Shown piece after piece: positions 28,783 to 38,877 of a DNA stretch of 64,000 bases. The position numbers and the translations under genes are program-made. Position 1 is the stretch's first letter, and every line of letters begins with the position of its first letter. The DNA is from JADCRZ01 sp965200945 (GTDB taxonomy: Bacteria > Bacteroidota > Bacteroidia > Chitinophagales > Chitinophagaceae), in assembly GCA_965200945.1 (NCBI GenBank), contig OZ241749.1:62001-126000 (forward strand), read 5' to 3'. The notes under the pieces are model-generated. The model had not been told where the DNA came from. It worked only from the letters and a program-made list of their open reading frames with translations, and made no database searches.

Positions 28783-29550
28783 TTAAGAAACCACCGCTTC
28801 CTGCTGCAGTTCATTCTTGATAAAGTCGTATCCTTTTTCCTCGAGTTCGAGCGCCAGTTCCTTGGTGCCCGATTTTACGATGCGGCCATTGTACAGCACG
28901 TGTACGAAGTCGGGCACCAGGTAATCGAGCAGGCGCTGGTAGTGGGTGATCAGCAGCACGGCTTTGTCGCTGCTGCGCAGCTTGTTGACGCCGTTGGCCA
29001 CCACGCGGATGGCATCGATATCGAGACCGGAATCGGTTTCATCTAGGATGGCGAGTTTGGGTTGCAGCATGGCCATCTGGAAGATCTCGTTGCGTTTCTT
29101 TTCACCGCCCGAAAAACCTTCGTTGAGGGAGCGGCTCAGCATGGACTGGTCCATTTCCATGAGCGCCATTTTTTCCTTCATCATCCTGAGGAAAGACACG
29201 GCGTCGAGGGGGTCCTGTCCGCGGTACTTGCGTACTTCGTTCACGGCGGTCTTGATGAAATTGGTAGTGCTCAGTCCGGGTATTTCGATGGGATACTGGA
29301 AGCCCAGGAAAAGGCCTTCGCCCGCCCTTTCTTCGGGGTCGAGTTCAAGGAGGTCTTTGCCGCCGAAATCGACGGAACCGCCAGTGACGGTGTAGCCCTG
29401 GCGGCCTGCGAGTACGGAAGCCAAGGTGCTTTTGCCGGCACCGTTGGGACCCATGATCGCGTGCACTTCACCCGGGTTGATCTCCAGGTTGATGCCCTTT
29501 AAAATTTCTTTTCCTTCTACAGATGCCTGTAAATTTTGAATGCTCAACAT
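28783..29550 (-). CDS. sufC: Fe-S assembly ATPase SufC
   Basis: This ABC-type ATPase drives the SufBCD scaffold. It has 255 residues from the ATG at 29550; an in-frame ATG 24 bases earlier adds an N-terminal stretch unlike the family. Walker A is GPNGAGKST (34-42), the signature is GFSGGEKKR, and Walker B ends ILDETDSGLD. Confidence 0.97.
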   Translation of the reverse strand: MLSIQNLQASVEGKEILKGINLEINPGEVHAIMGPNGAGKSTLASVLAGRQGYTVTGGSVDFGGKDLLELDPEERAGEGLFLGFQYPIEIPGLSTTNFIKTAVNEVRKYRGQDPLDAVSFLRMMKEKMALMEMDQSMLSRSLNEGFSGGEKKRNEIFQMAMLQPKLAILDETDSGLDIDAIRVVANGVNKLRSSDKAVLLITHYQRLLDYLVPDFVHVLYNGRIVKSGTKELALELEEKGYDFIKNELQQEAVVS

Positions 29551-29587
29551 ATTCTCTGATTCTAAGTATTTCAATGATCGTTCAATG

Positions 29588-31030
<1,443 letters not shown>

Positions 31031-31076
31031 AGTATTCTTTCTGGTTGATCTTTTTAAGAGTGCGAAGGTACGACTG

Positions 31077-31098
31077 ATTTATACAAAAAAGTATAAAT
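31077..31098. promoter_or_regulatory. Candidate Rrf2 operator of the suf operon
   Basis: ATTTATAC (31077-31084) and GTATAAAT (31091-31098) form a perfect 8-bp inverted repeat around six A, 47 bases upstream of the sufB ATG. Read toward sufB, the sequence TACCTTCG follows shortly after, two bases from... the Bacteroidetes -7 pattern TAnnTTTG (one mismatch), so the palindrome would overlap the promoter upstream part. AT-rich palindromes of this length are typical Rrf2/IscR-family targets, and the operon encodes such a regulator as its last gene. Confidence 0.6.
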
Positions 31099-31158
31099 AA
31101 AGGTGAAAAAGGATAAGAAAATGAAGAGCTTTCAGGAAGCGGCCGGCAGGGGGGAAGG

Positions 31159-32469
31159 GTGAAAGCACGGTATCAGGAAGCAAGGAGGATCGATAATTTG
31201 GGGAGGGGTTGGATGAAACAGCCCTGGTCAAAAATTGCCGGCATGGAAAACGTTGTATTAGAAGCGGTCAGGCACAAGGGCGAGGAGTATATCCTGATCC
31301 GCTGCGCGAATAAGAAGATCCTGAACGATGCGGTGAAGCGGTTGCCGAAGGTAAGATGGAGCCAGACGCATCGTGCCTGGTATGTGCCGCTCACAAAGGG
31401 TGCTTACGCCGGGGTGGTTGAGGCGCTGTCGGCGGTTGCAGCAATCGATTCCAGTCCGTTGAGAGCGTACCTGGAAAAGCGAAAGGCGGTGGAGCGGACC
31501 CTTGTTCAACCTACCCGGAAGGAGCCGGGTGCACGGGGAGCGACCGAAGGCGTTCGGGCGCGTTCGGGGAAGCATTCGCCGGCGGCCGGTCGACTGAGCG
31601 CGGGCAACCTGGAAAGCCTTGGAAAAGCGGTGGAGTTGCTGACTTTAAAGGCATACAGTGTAAGTACGATCCGGACTTACCGGGCGGAACTGATGATCTT
31701 TTTTCAGGTGCTGGGGGGCATTTCAGCGGCAAGGCTTACGACGGACGAGGTGAAGCGTTACCTGGTAAAATGCCTGAAAAGTGGCCTTACGGAGCATACG
31801 GTACACAGCCGGATCAACGCGTTAAAATTCTATTATGAGCAGGTGCTGCGCAGGGAAAAATTTTTTGTGGAGATTCCGCGGCCTGCAAAGCCGGCGCAGT
31901 TGCCGAAGGTACTGTCGGAAACGGAGATTACCCGGTTGTTCAACGGAATTGGTAACAAGAAGCACAAGGCGATCTTGTTTACGGCGTACAGTGCAGGGTT
32001 GCGGGTGAGCGAGGTGGTGAACCTGAAGCTGGCTGATGTGGACAGTGAGCGTATGCAGCTGTTCATTGAGAGAGCGAAGGGAAAGAAGGACCGGTATGTA
32101 GGGCTGAGTGTGGTATTGCTGGATATCCTGAGAAATTATTTCTTGGGGTGCAAGCCAAGGCCGATAAAGTTTGTTTTTGAAGGGCAGGAGGGGCCTGGCA
32201 CACCGTACAGTGCGCGGACGGCGCAGCGGGTGTTTCAGCTGGCGCGGGAGAAGGCCGGGATCCGGAAGGAGGTCAGTTTTCATTCTTTGCGGCACAGTTT
32301 TGCGACGCATGTGCTGGAAAAGGGGATCGATATCCGGTACATCAAGGATATCTTGGGGCATTTCAATATCCGGACGACGGAGCGATACCTGCATGTAAGG
32401 AAGGAACAGCTGGTGCAGGTTCCCAGTCCGCTCGATGATATCTGGAAGAAGGGCGGGCTGGAGTGGTAA
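31159..32469 (+). CDS. Tyrosine recombinase, candidate integrase of the cassette array
   Basis: The 436-residue site-specific recombinase has the full catalytic set: Arg282 (AGLRVSEV), the beta-hairpin Lys near 307 (AKGKKDR), His375 and Arg378 (FHSLRHSFATH), His401 (ILGHF) and Tyr410 (TERYLHV). Residues about 30-105 are an extra N-terminal domain with KVRWSQTHRAWYVPL, a pattern I associate with Bacteroidetes recombinases. Residues about 155-240 are the SAM-like core-binding domain. The C-terminal QVPSPLDDI resembles the end of IntI proteins. The insertion between the Lys hairpin and the HxxR box that defines classical IntI is absent. It starts at GTG 31159; ATG 31213 is an alternative. It directly precedes the first core site. 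Confidence 0.93.
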   Translation: MKARYQEARRIDNLGRGWMKQPWSKIAGMENVVLEAVRHKGEEYILIRCANKKILNDAVKRLPKVRWSQTHRAWYVPLTKGAYAGVVEALSAVAAIDSSPLRAYLEKRKAVERTLVQPTRKEPGARGATEGVRARSGKHSPAAGRLSAGNLESLGKAVELLTLKAYSVSTIRTYRAELMIFFQVLGGISAARLTTDEVKRYLVKCLKSGLTEHTVHSRINALKFYYEQVLRREKFFVEIPRPAKPAQLPKVLSETEITRLFNGIGNKKHKAILFTAYSAGLRVSEVVNLKLADVDSERMQLFIERAKGKKDRYVGLSVVLLDILRNYFLGCKPRPIKFVFEGQEGPGTPYSARTAQRVFQLAREKAGIRKEVSFHSLRHSFATHVLEKGIDIRYIKDILGHFNIRTTERYLHVRKEQLVQVPSPLDDIWKKGGLEW

Positions 32470-32575
32470 GCGGATTAGCGCAATGGATAATTTGCAGAAG
32501 CGAATGCGAAGCAGTTGAGGATCAGCGGGAAGAATTTTGTAGCTTGCTGATAATACATATGTTGTAGGCAATGAC
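32470..32575 (+). other. Candidate attI-like site: first core of the array
   Basis: The core GTTGTAGGCA is at 32561-32570, 92 bases after the recombinase stop. Its reverse complement TGCCTACAAC occurs at the end of the first cassette (33142-33151), as expected if cassette 1 inserted here. No second palindromic arm is evident on the left, which fits an attI rather than an attC site. Weak Bacteroidetes-type -7 matches (GAATTTTG near 32533) could be a cassette promoter, but this is guesswork. Confidence 0.65.
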
Positions 32576-32625
32576 ACAAGCACCCTTTCTCAAATCGTGG
32601 CCGAAAATTATAATAATCAACTCTT

Positions 32626-32985
32626 ATGGACAACAGCAAAGTATTAAACGCTACTTTGAAATTTAAGCAGCGTTTAAAAGCAGAAATAGAACAGACCAAT
32701 TTGCATTCTGAGGATATGAAGTTCTGGCTTTGGAAGACATTGATAATGTCTGAGATTGCCCAACGAAGCTTTGCATTGCAGGTAAATGTTGAGTTGTTTG
32801 AAAAAGAATATTTTGATAGATACGCTGCTGTATCAAGACATTTCAGAGATTGGGGTATGGACTGGGTAGCGGACAATTATTACGAAATTTCAAATTATAT
32901 TGCTAAGTTCTATTGGCCCGACAGTAACAAAGAAGGGTTTGATAAAAAATTTATACCTTTTGAATTGTTTAACATCATAGATTGA
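32626..32985 (+). CDS. Cassette 1: hypothetical protein
   Basis: The 119-residue soluble protein is rich in aromatic and charged residues, mostly helical in appearance, with the segment DRYAAVSRHFRDWGMDWVADNY. I recognise no family. It is AT-rich compared with the upstream chromosome. It begins 56 bases after the first core and ends 160 bases before the R'' box of site 1, which leaves an unusually long 3' untranslated part within the cassette. Confidence 0.75.
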   Translation: MDNSKVLNATLKFKQRLKAEIEQTNLHSEDMKFWLWKTLIMSEIAQRSFALQVNVELFEKEYFDRYAAVSRHFRDWGMDWVADNYYEISNYIAKFYWPDSNKEGFDKKFIPFELFNIID

Positions 32986-33141
32986 AAGGTAGTGTTGGAA
33001 CCAACACAAATGACATATAATTTACGTAACGTTTAGCAAAGGTGAGTAGACAAAATTTGAGAAATAGAAATAAGGCCAATTGCTAGTTTCTGCAGAATAT
33101 TCTTCGAGCGTGATTATTAGTCTAAATGTGAACTCTCCAAT

Positions 33142-33338
33142 TGCCTACAACAGCTGCATTTAAAAAATTGGGGCCGACGGAATGAATATGATCTCTAAAT
33201 ACGATTGAACATTTGTCCTGGGGACAGGATAAAAATGAACATTGGGATAATATCCTGACAATGGAATCTAATCAACATCAGTTGGCGGACGGACGAATAT
33301 AATGCCCCAACTTTCTAAATGCTTTGGCGTTGTACGCC
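33142..33338 (+). repeat. attC-like site 1
   Basis: R'' is TGCCTACAAC (33142-33151) and R' is GTTGTACGCC (33329-33338), total 197 bp. Inner arms GCATTTAAAAAATTGGGGC and GCCCCAACTTTCTAAATGC pair with few mismatches. R'' matches the start of its own cassette 12 of 12 bases when inverted, but not the adjacent R'. Confidence 0.9.
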
Positions 33339-33372
33339 ACTAGTTATCACATTAACTTAGAATAAGACGGTT

Positions 33373-33804
33373 ATGAGGTTTTGCGCAATAAAAAGTCTGT
33401 GTATACAATTTCTATTCATTTTAGTAGGCTGCAGCGGAGGTGTAAAAGAAAAGAGTGTGTCATTCACTAACCTCAAAAAATTAACTTTGGATTCGACAGG
33501 CTGGACTGATTTATGTATCATTAAGACTTATCCTGCCAAGAAGAACTGTTACCTCAACAAAAGTTATTCGAATCTCTATATCTGTAGGCGATCTATAAGC
33601 GACACTGTCTATATTTTAGAAGAATGTTGTGGCGCAGTAAGTGATATGGCTTTTGATACAACTTGTCGCTATCCCATCATAATACAAAAAGAATTTGTCA
33701 GACAAGGTAAAGATTCAGCTGTAATATTTGTACCACCAAGTTTTAAAATAAATAAAGATGCAAAATTTTTGTTTGCTAAAGTGGGTTTTATTGTTGAGAG
33801 TTAA
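33373..33804 (+). CDS. Cassette 2: lipoprotein of unknown function
   Basis: The 143-residue protein has a lipoprotein signal: hydrophobic residues 8-18 and the lipobox LVGC with Cys20. The mature part has six further cysteines, several in pairs (NCYL, EECCGAV, DTTCRY), so disulphides in the periplasm are likely. I recognise no family. It starts 35 bases after the core of site 1 and ends 6 bases before site 2, the tight packing usual for cassettes. Confidence 0.8.
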   Translation: MRFCAIKSLCIQFLFILVGCSGGVKEKSVSFTNLKKLTLDSTGWTDLCIIKTYPAKKNCYLNKSYSNLYICRRSISDTVYILEECCGAVSDMAFDTTCRYPIIIQKEFVRQGKDSAVIFVPPSFKINKDAKFLFAKVGFIVES

Positions 33805-33809
33805 CAAGC

Positions 33810-34010
33810 GGCGTACAACAGTGGTATTTGCAATACCAGGGCGGGAGGTTAAAGCAATATGCATCAGTTCGCTATTGTACAACACATCCGGGCTGGACTT
33901 TATATATCTGGCTGTTCAACATATTTTGTACATTAGGTTTCAATCGGCATTTGTTTCAGCAAATGGAGCTTAGAAGCCCTGCCATCGCAAATACCTGTTC
34001 GTTAGGCGCA
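33810..34010 (+). repeat. attC-like site 2
   Basis: R'' GGCGTACAAC (33810-33819), R' GTTAGGCGCA (34001-34010), 201 bp. Arms GGTATTTGCAATACCAGGGC and GCCCTGCCATCGCAAATACC pair. Inverted R'' equals the core at the start of cassette 2 (GTTGTACGCC, 10 of 10) and differs from its neighbour R'. Confidence 0.92.
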
Positions 34011-34029
34011 ACTTAAAACGATAATTATT

Positions 34030-35253
34030 ATGAGATATAGTGATGTCTTCGTCCCAGGTGGTTTTCCAAAATACACTTATAATCCTAGAAGCGAGATAAA
34101 ACTTGAAGAGCAGCTAGTTGAAGGCAAAGAAAACCTTTGCAAATTAATTGCAATCACTGGACAGACCAAATCAGGGAAAACTGTTGTTACAAAGAAAATA
34201 TATCCTAAAGACTCTTCTGTTTGGATTGATGGAGGTTCAGTAAAATCTGAAGATGACTTTTGGCAACAAATTATTGATCAGCTTGAATATTTTCAAAACA
34301 TTTTGGAAGTAACGACAAGTGAGAAACAAGGGTCATCAACACTAGAAGACAATGTTTCTGCGATGGTCGCTGGACTTGGAGGTAGTAAGAAATATACTAC
34401 TAATGAGCAATCGAAGGAAAGTAATGCTACCTCTCATTCTCGTAACTTAAGCAGCAAAGTTGCTGCGATCAAAATTCTGACAAAGACACAAACCCCATTA
34501 ATCGTTGACGACTTTCACTATATATCAAGAGAATTACAAGGTGACATTATAAGAACGCTTAAAGGTCCAATCTTTGAGGGAACACCTGTTATTATTATAG
34601 CAATACCGCATAAGCGATACGATGCAGTAAAGGTAGAAAAGGAAATGACTGGCCGGGTATCTCAGGTACAAGTGCCAACATGGCAAGATGAAGAACTCCT
34701 TATGATTTCTGAGGTCGGATTCAGATTATTAGAAATTAGCATAAATCAAGAAATTGCCGAATCTTTTGTTCTGGAAGCTATTGGGAGTCCTCACCTCATG
34801 CAGGAATTCTGCCGGTCATATTGCAAAGAGCTTGAGAAAACCGGCAATCAAATAGTAGATATTAAGGCTATATACGGAAATATTGCGGATCAGATTGGGA
34901 AGCCAATCTTCGAAAAACTTGCTAAGGGCCCTAGGCAAAGGGCAGACAGAATGCAACGAAAATTAAAGGATGGATCAACAGTGGACATATACGGCTTAAT
35001 TCTCAAAGCCCTAGCGTTTTTGAAGCCAGGTTTAGTGAGTTTGGAATATGAGAATCTTCGACATGGGATCCGTGAGGTTGCTGAACTTCCTGCCCCACAA
35101 TTGCATGAGGTCGCACGTGTATTAAAACACATGGCGACAATTGCAGCGACGGATGAAAGTTCAGCACCTGTTATTGATTTCGATGAAAAGGAAAAAAAGC
35201 TCCATATCACTGATCCATTCTTTTCATTCTACTTGAAATGGGGTAAGATCTAA
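34030..35253 (+). CDS. Cassette 3: AAA/STAND-like ATPase
   Basis: The 407-residue cytoplasmic protein has a Walker A GQTKSGKT (44-51) and Walker B PLIVDDFHY (156-164). A hydrophobic sensor strand PVIIIAIPHKRY follows. A helical region comes after the nucleotide-binding core, and a C-terminal winged-helix-like part ends in ITDPFFSFYLKWG, a motif common at the end of STAND/archaeal-type ATPases. Residues 95-140 are a low-complexity polar insert between Walker A and B. Related ATPases occur in defence islands; that role is only an inference here. The gene begins 20 bases after the core and ends 1 base before site 3. Confidence 0.85.
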   Translation: MRYSDVFVPGGFPKYTYNPRSEIKLEEQLVEGKENLCKLIAITGQTKSGKTVVTKKIYPKDSSVWIDGGSVKSEDDFWQQIIDQLEYFQNILEVTTSEKQGSSTLEDNVSAMVAGLGGSKKYTTNEQSKESNATSHSRNLSSKVAAIKILTKTQTPLIVDDFHYISRELQGDIIRTLKGPIFEGTPVIIIAIPHKRYDAVKVEKEMTGRVSQVQVPTWQDEELLMISEVGFRLLEISINQEIAESFVLEAIGSPHLMQEFCRSYCKELEKTGNQIVDIKAIYGNIADQIGKPIFEKLAKGPRQRADRMQRKLKDGSTVDIYGLILKALAFLKPGLVSLEYENLRHGIREVAELPAPQLHEVARVLKHMATIAATDESSAPVIDFDEKEKKLHITDPFFSFYLKWGKI

Positions 35254-35254
35254 C

Positions 35255-35455
35255 TGCGCCTAACATGGGGCTTTACGCAAGTGGGGCGGACTGGACAACA
35301 ATCGTCAGCTTTAGCGAGACATGAGCATTTGTTAGAGCGGTAGGATAATGCTAGGCTTCGGATTAAGTAACGGACTTTTAAACATAACTGGGCAGTGGTC
35401 ATCGGCAGACGAAAAATTCAGCCCCACCTGCTTAAAGCCCTGACCGTTATGCGCA
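35255..35455 (+). repeat. attC-like site 3
   Basis: R'' TGCGCCTAAC (35255-35264), R' GTTATGCGCA (35446-35455), 201 bp. Arms GGGCTTTACGCAAGTGGGGC and GCCCCACCTGCTTAAAGCCC pair with few mismatches. Inverted R'' equals the start core of cassette 3 (GTTAGGCGCA, 10 of 10). Confidence 0.93.
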
Positions 35456-35471
35456 ACTAAAAACCAGCGTT

Positions 35472-36026
35472 ATGGTAGATAAAGAGAGACGGAGAAAACT
35501 TGCTTTTCATTTGCGCCAACTTTCAGTTGGACTGACAACCAACGACGATTTTGAAGAAGCCGTTATTGAGGACGTTTCGGACGGCTGGCTTCCTGAACAA
35601 TACCACCGTTCAAAACTCGCAAAGAGTGACAACGACGACCCTATCATCAAACCCATGCTGGAACTATGTTGGGGACTGTACGACGATACAAAGAACCATA
35701 AGCTAACCGGACGTCACCAACTCACAGACGAAGCATTGAAAATAATTGCTCGATGTATCTTGTTTTTGCATTCAGACAGAGAATACGAATGGCCTTACTT
35801 TGACACGAACAATCCGCTGTTGAGGTTTTCCTTAAAAGACTTAATTCTTTCTATTCTGACGCTTGGACACCACTACCGAAATAAGAGAGAAGAGCACCTT
35901 ATTTCTTACTATGAATGGCAAAAGTTAGGGCACTACGATGTATGGCCATTCTTAAGACAATCGGACTACGAGGCGCAACTGAAACTACAACCGTTTCTCA
36001 ACGGCAGACAACCCGTCGGCGCATAA
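35472..36026 (+). CDS. Cassette 4: hypothetical protein
   Basis: The 184-residue soluble protein is acidic and mostly helical in appearance, with LFLHSDREYEWP and LGHHYRNKREEHL as notable segments. I recognise no function. It starts 16 bases after the core, and its stop codon TAA is part of the R'' box of site 4, so the gene end and the recombination site overlap. Confidence 0.82.
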   Translation: MVDKERRRKLAFHLRQLSVGLTTNDDFEEAVIEDVSDGWLPEQYHRSKLAKSDNDDPIIKPMLELCWGLYDDTKNHKLTGRHQLTDEALKIIARCILFLHSDREYEWPYFDTNNPLLRFSLKDLILSILTLGHHYRNKREEHLISYYEWQKLGHYDVWPFLRQSDYEAQLKLQPFLNGRQPVGA

Positions 36027-36219
36027 CATCGGGCTTGGCGTTATGTCGGCGGACTAATAACGCCACCTCGGCTTCACCTAATCATCAGCTTCGGTTTCGG
36101 CTGACGGACCAAAGATGGGCATTCAAAAAAGTTCTGTACATTGGCTTTTCAATCATCAACAGTCCGGGTTGACGTTTTGCAAATTCCGCCACAAACGCCA
36201 AGCCCGGCCGTTAGCGGCA
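36018..36219 (+). repeat. attC-like site 4
   Basis: R'' GGCGCATAAC (36018-36027), R' GTTAGCGGCA (36210-36219), 202 bp. Arms CGGGCTTGGCGTTATGTCGG and CCGCCACAAACGCCAAGCCC pair. Inverted R'' matches the start core of cassette 4 (GTTATGCGCA) at 9 of 10 bases. Confidence 0.92.
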
Positions 36220-36468
36220 ATTATAAATGGACACACCAAAATCTTTTAGAGTAAGTATTCGCCGAAAGGTTCCTTATTTGACAAATTTGTTTTTGCTTGT
36301 AGGTGGACTTTGCTTTTTAGTTATTATTATTTTTGACTTTGTATTTTCCCCTTTTAAAAGTGCAGGACAAGAAGCTCAAGCTGTTGTTTTCTATTGGTTA
36401 GTTCCTGAATTTTGGAAAAAAGTCTTGATTTTTTCTGTTATCGGCTTTTGTGTGACATCTGTTATTTA

Positions 36469-37777
36469 CAATAGTTCGGTAAGTTTTTGATCAGTCAGGG
36501 GCAGGAATAAAAATGGCATTAGATGATTGTATGCAACTACTCACATCTAATGCCTCTGACAAGATTCGCGGTCTTGTCACTGCAAGTTTACAAAAGTTAG
36601 AAGACATCAGCAAACCGCAAGTCAAATTCATGATGACAATCTTTGAATTATGGCTTGGAATGCCAGTTCGCTATACGATGTTGAACTTAAGCCGTTTCAG
36701 CCGTTACGCTGAAAAAAGTATCCGGCTACATTTCGAGCAGTTATTTGATTTCAGCAGTTTCAACGACCGACTTATCAAAAAGAGTTGTAGTAAAGAACTC
36801 ATTGCAGCTTTCGATCCCACCTTTATACCCAAGAGTGGTAAAAAAACACCCGGTCTTGGCAAATGGTGGAGTGGCAAAGATCAACGTGCATTGAAGGGAC
36901 TGGAGATCAGTTGCCTCTCCATCGTAGATGTACAGGCAGGTACCGCTATGTCGCTGGAAGCAGTGCAAACGCCTTGTAAAGAGATGCTTCAGACAAATCA
37001 GGACAATCTGGTGAGTCATTATGTAAGCATCATAAAAAAGCGTCTGCCTGCATTAAAGAAAATGGTGACGTACCTGGCAGCAGACGGATATTTCATGAAG
37101 GACAGCTTTATTACTCCACTGCTTGGGGAAGGGTTGCATGTTATTACAAAGATGCGCCCTGATGCCGATTTGCGATACCTTTATCATGGGCATAAACTGA
37201 AGGCACCAGGCAGGCCACGGGTGTATGCTGGCAAAGTGGATTGCAAGCTCATCGACAAGCGTCGCATCAGGAAGTTTGCCGAAGATGAATGGGTGATTTA
37301 TTACAGTGCCGTAGTGTACAGTATGATCCTGAAAAGGTTGGTAAGAATTGTATATCTGTACGATAAACACAGCGGCCGCTATGAGATTTTTGTTTGTACC
37401 GATACCGGGCTTAGTGCTGCATTGATCATAAAGTACTATCGCTTAAGATTTCAGATAGAGTTTTTGATCAGGGATGCCAAACAGCACTGTGGATTAGCGG
37501 AGTGTCAGGCAAGAAGTGAAAACAAGCTGTATTTTCATTTCAATATGGCTTTAAGCGCGGTTTCGGTGGCTAAAGCAGCGTGTTGGCTATCATTGCCAAA
37601 AGAAAAAAGAGAAGCGTTTTCGATGAGAAACATCAAGCTGATGTTTTACAATAAGATAATGACCGAAACAATATTTTCAAACTTAGGTTTGGAGCTGAGT
37701 TGCAAGAAAATAAAGCAGCTGTTCGACCAGTGCTTGAACTTAGGTGCTTTGGCCGCTTAAAACTTACCGAACTATTG
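36469..37777 (+). mobile_element. IS4-like element, copy 1
   Basis: The 1309-bp element has terminal inverted repeats CAATAGTTCGGTAAGTTTT at the left and its inverse at the right end. It is flanked by TTATTTA on both sides (36462-36468 and 37778-37784). It carries one intact transposase and is inserted in cassette 5. An identical copy lies in reverse at 60526-61834. Confidence 0.95.
36513..37760 (+). CDS. IS4-like DDE transposase
   Basis: The 415-residue protein shows the IS4 YREK signature Y-x2-R-x3-E-x6-K in YRLRFQIEFLIRDAK, the first catalytic Asp in AAFDPTFIPKSG and the second in LAADGYFMKDS. It appears intact. The second copy at the right end of the window encodes an identical protein. 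Confidence 0.93.
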   Translation: MALDDCMQLLTSNASDKIRGLVTASLQKLEDISKPQVKFMMTIFELWLGMPVRYTMLNLSRFSRYAEKSIRLHFEQLFDFSSFNDRLIKKSCSKELIAAFDPTFIPKSGKKTPGLGKWWSGKDQRALKGLEISCLSIVDVQAGTAMSLEAVQTPCKEMLQTNQDNLVSHYVSIIKKRLPALKKMVTYLAADGYFMKDSFITPLLGEGLHVITKMRPDADLRYLYHGHKLKAPGRPRVYAGKVDCKLIDKRRIRKFAEDEWVIYYSAVVYSMILKRLVRIVYLYDKHSGRYEIFVCTDTGLSAALIIKYYRLRFQIEFLIRDAKQHCGLAECQARSENKLYFHFNMALSAVSVAKAACWLSLPKEKREAFSMRNIKLMFYNKIMTETIFSNLGLELSCKKIKQLFDQCLNLGALAA

Positions 37778-38107
37778 TTATTTATGGAATACTGAGATAT
37801 TATAAAACTGCAATTTTAAAGTTTTATGAAAATGAAATTAGTGTTAGAGGCAAGGCTCTCAACTTGACAATTCCTATCAAGAGCATTCGCAAGATTTACT
37901 GTAATGACGCTAGGACAGCTAACGGAGAACCAAAAGAAAGACTTTGCATAACTATTGAACTAAAAGGAAAACGAAAAGCCACAGCAATTCGACTTAAAAA
38001 CTATAATGAAGCGGAAGAATTTATGGAACAACTTATAAAGTATGAAAAAATTGACGTGACGTTCTACGACTTTTCTTTTAATCCGACCCACATTGAGGAA
38101 GAGTAAC

Positions 38108-38309
38108 TGCCACTAACATTCGGCTTTAGGCAAACGGGGTGGACGGAAGTGCAATCAACTGTTTGCAAATCCAGGCGTCAGTATCGAGGGACGAACAAAG
38201 CCGGGCAGGAGTAATACATTAAACAACATTTATTTGTAATTTCAGCAGTGGTAGTGGGCGAACATTAAACAAATCCCCGTCTGACCTAAAGCCGTGGCCG
38301 TTATGTGCC
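38108..38309 (+). repeat. attC-like site 5
   Basis: R'' TGCCACTAAC (38108-38117), R' GTTATGTGCC (38300-38309), 202 bp. Arms CGGCTTTAGGCAAACGGGG and CCCCGTCTGACCTAAAGCCG pair. Inverted R'' matches the start core of cassette 5 (GTTAGCGGCA) at 9 of 10 bases and not the adjacent R'. Confidence 0.92.
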
Positions 38310-38452
38310 ATTCCCCATATTCCGGCGACCAGAATTAAATCTTTGGCTAACGGAAAGAAAAAAAAGCGAAAATGAATGGGTTCAATTCAGAAAAATAAAC
38401 CATTCATTTTAAGAATATTAAAAAACGTTAGTCAGAATTTAAATCGGTACAA

Positions 38453-38869
38453 TTGAACAATCGAAAATCAGTTCTAAGTATAATACTCCTGACAAATTTC
38501 TTTTGCACTTTTGATGTTGGACATTTTACAGCGCCGATTGGTATGTTGGAATTTATTTTAATACACGATGTGACTTTAGGAGGTTTCAATAAATTAAAAG
38601 TTATTTCACTCCTAACACTTGCAATTGTTTTCATTATAGTGGGACAAATCACAATAATAAGAGAATTACTTACCAAAAACAAAAAGCAGTCAAATAGACA
38701 TCCAATATTCGGAATTGCTGAATTGGCAATTGGGTATTTCTTTTTGTTTTTTGCACTACCAAAACATACTTTAGGACTTATGATTTTGACAAGTATTCCG
38801 TTCTTTCTCTCTTTGTCTTATTTTGGCTGGACAAACATTAATAGACGTTCTATGGCACAACAATCATAA
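38453..38869 (+). CDS. Cassette 6: small membrane protein
   Basis: The 138-residue frame has about four hydrophobic segments (residues 7-20, 48-68, 88-102, 107-125). The only upstream start in frame is TTG 38453; the first ATG would remove 29 residues and part of the first segment, so the start is uncertain. No family is recognised. It lies in the same orientation as its neighbours and ends 8 bases before site 6. Confidence 0.65.
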   Translation: MNNRKSVLSIILLTNFFCTFDVGHFTAPIGMLEFILIHDVTLGGFNKLKVISLLTLAIVFIIVGQITIIRELLTKNKKQSNRHPIFGIAELAIGYFFLFFALPKHTLGLMILTSIPFFLSLSYFGWTNINRRSMAQQS

Positions 38870-38877
38870 AAGCAAAC

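Larger units (their letters stand above)
36227..38106 (+). pseudogene. Cassette 5: two-helix membrane protein split by IS4-like element
   Basis: The N-terminal half (36227-36468) encodes two membrane segments (about residues 19-36 and 65-80). The C-terminal half (37785-38106) encodes a PH-like charged domain with LKFYENEISVRGKALN and ends HIEEE. Removing the IS and one copy of the 7-bp duplication TTATTTA rejoins the halves in frame as SVIYGILRYY, giving 187 residues. The layout resembles small membrane proteins with a PH-like domain; no named function. The gene is 7 bases from the core of site 4 and its stop is 2 bases before site 5. Confidence 0.88.

Noticed and set aside
32475..32876. Minus-strand frame of 133 codons opposite cassette 1
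   Set aside because: It spans the first core and lies opposite a better frame; all intact cassette genes are on the plus strand.
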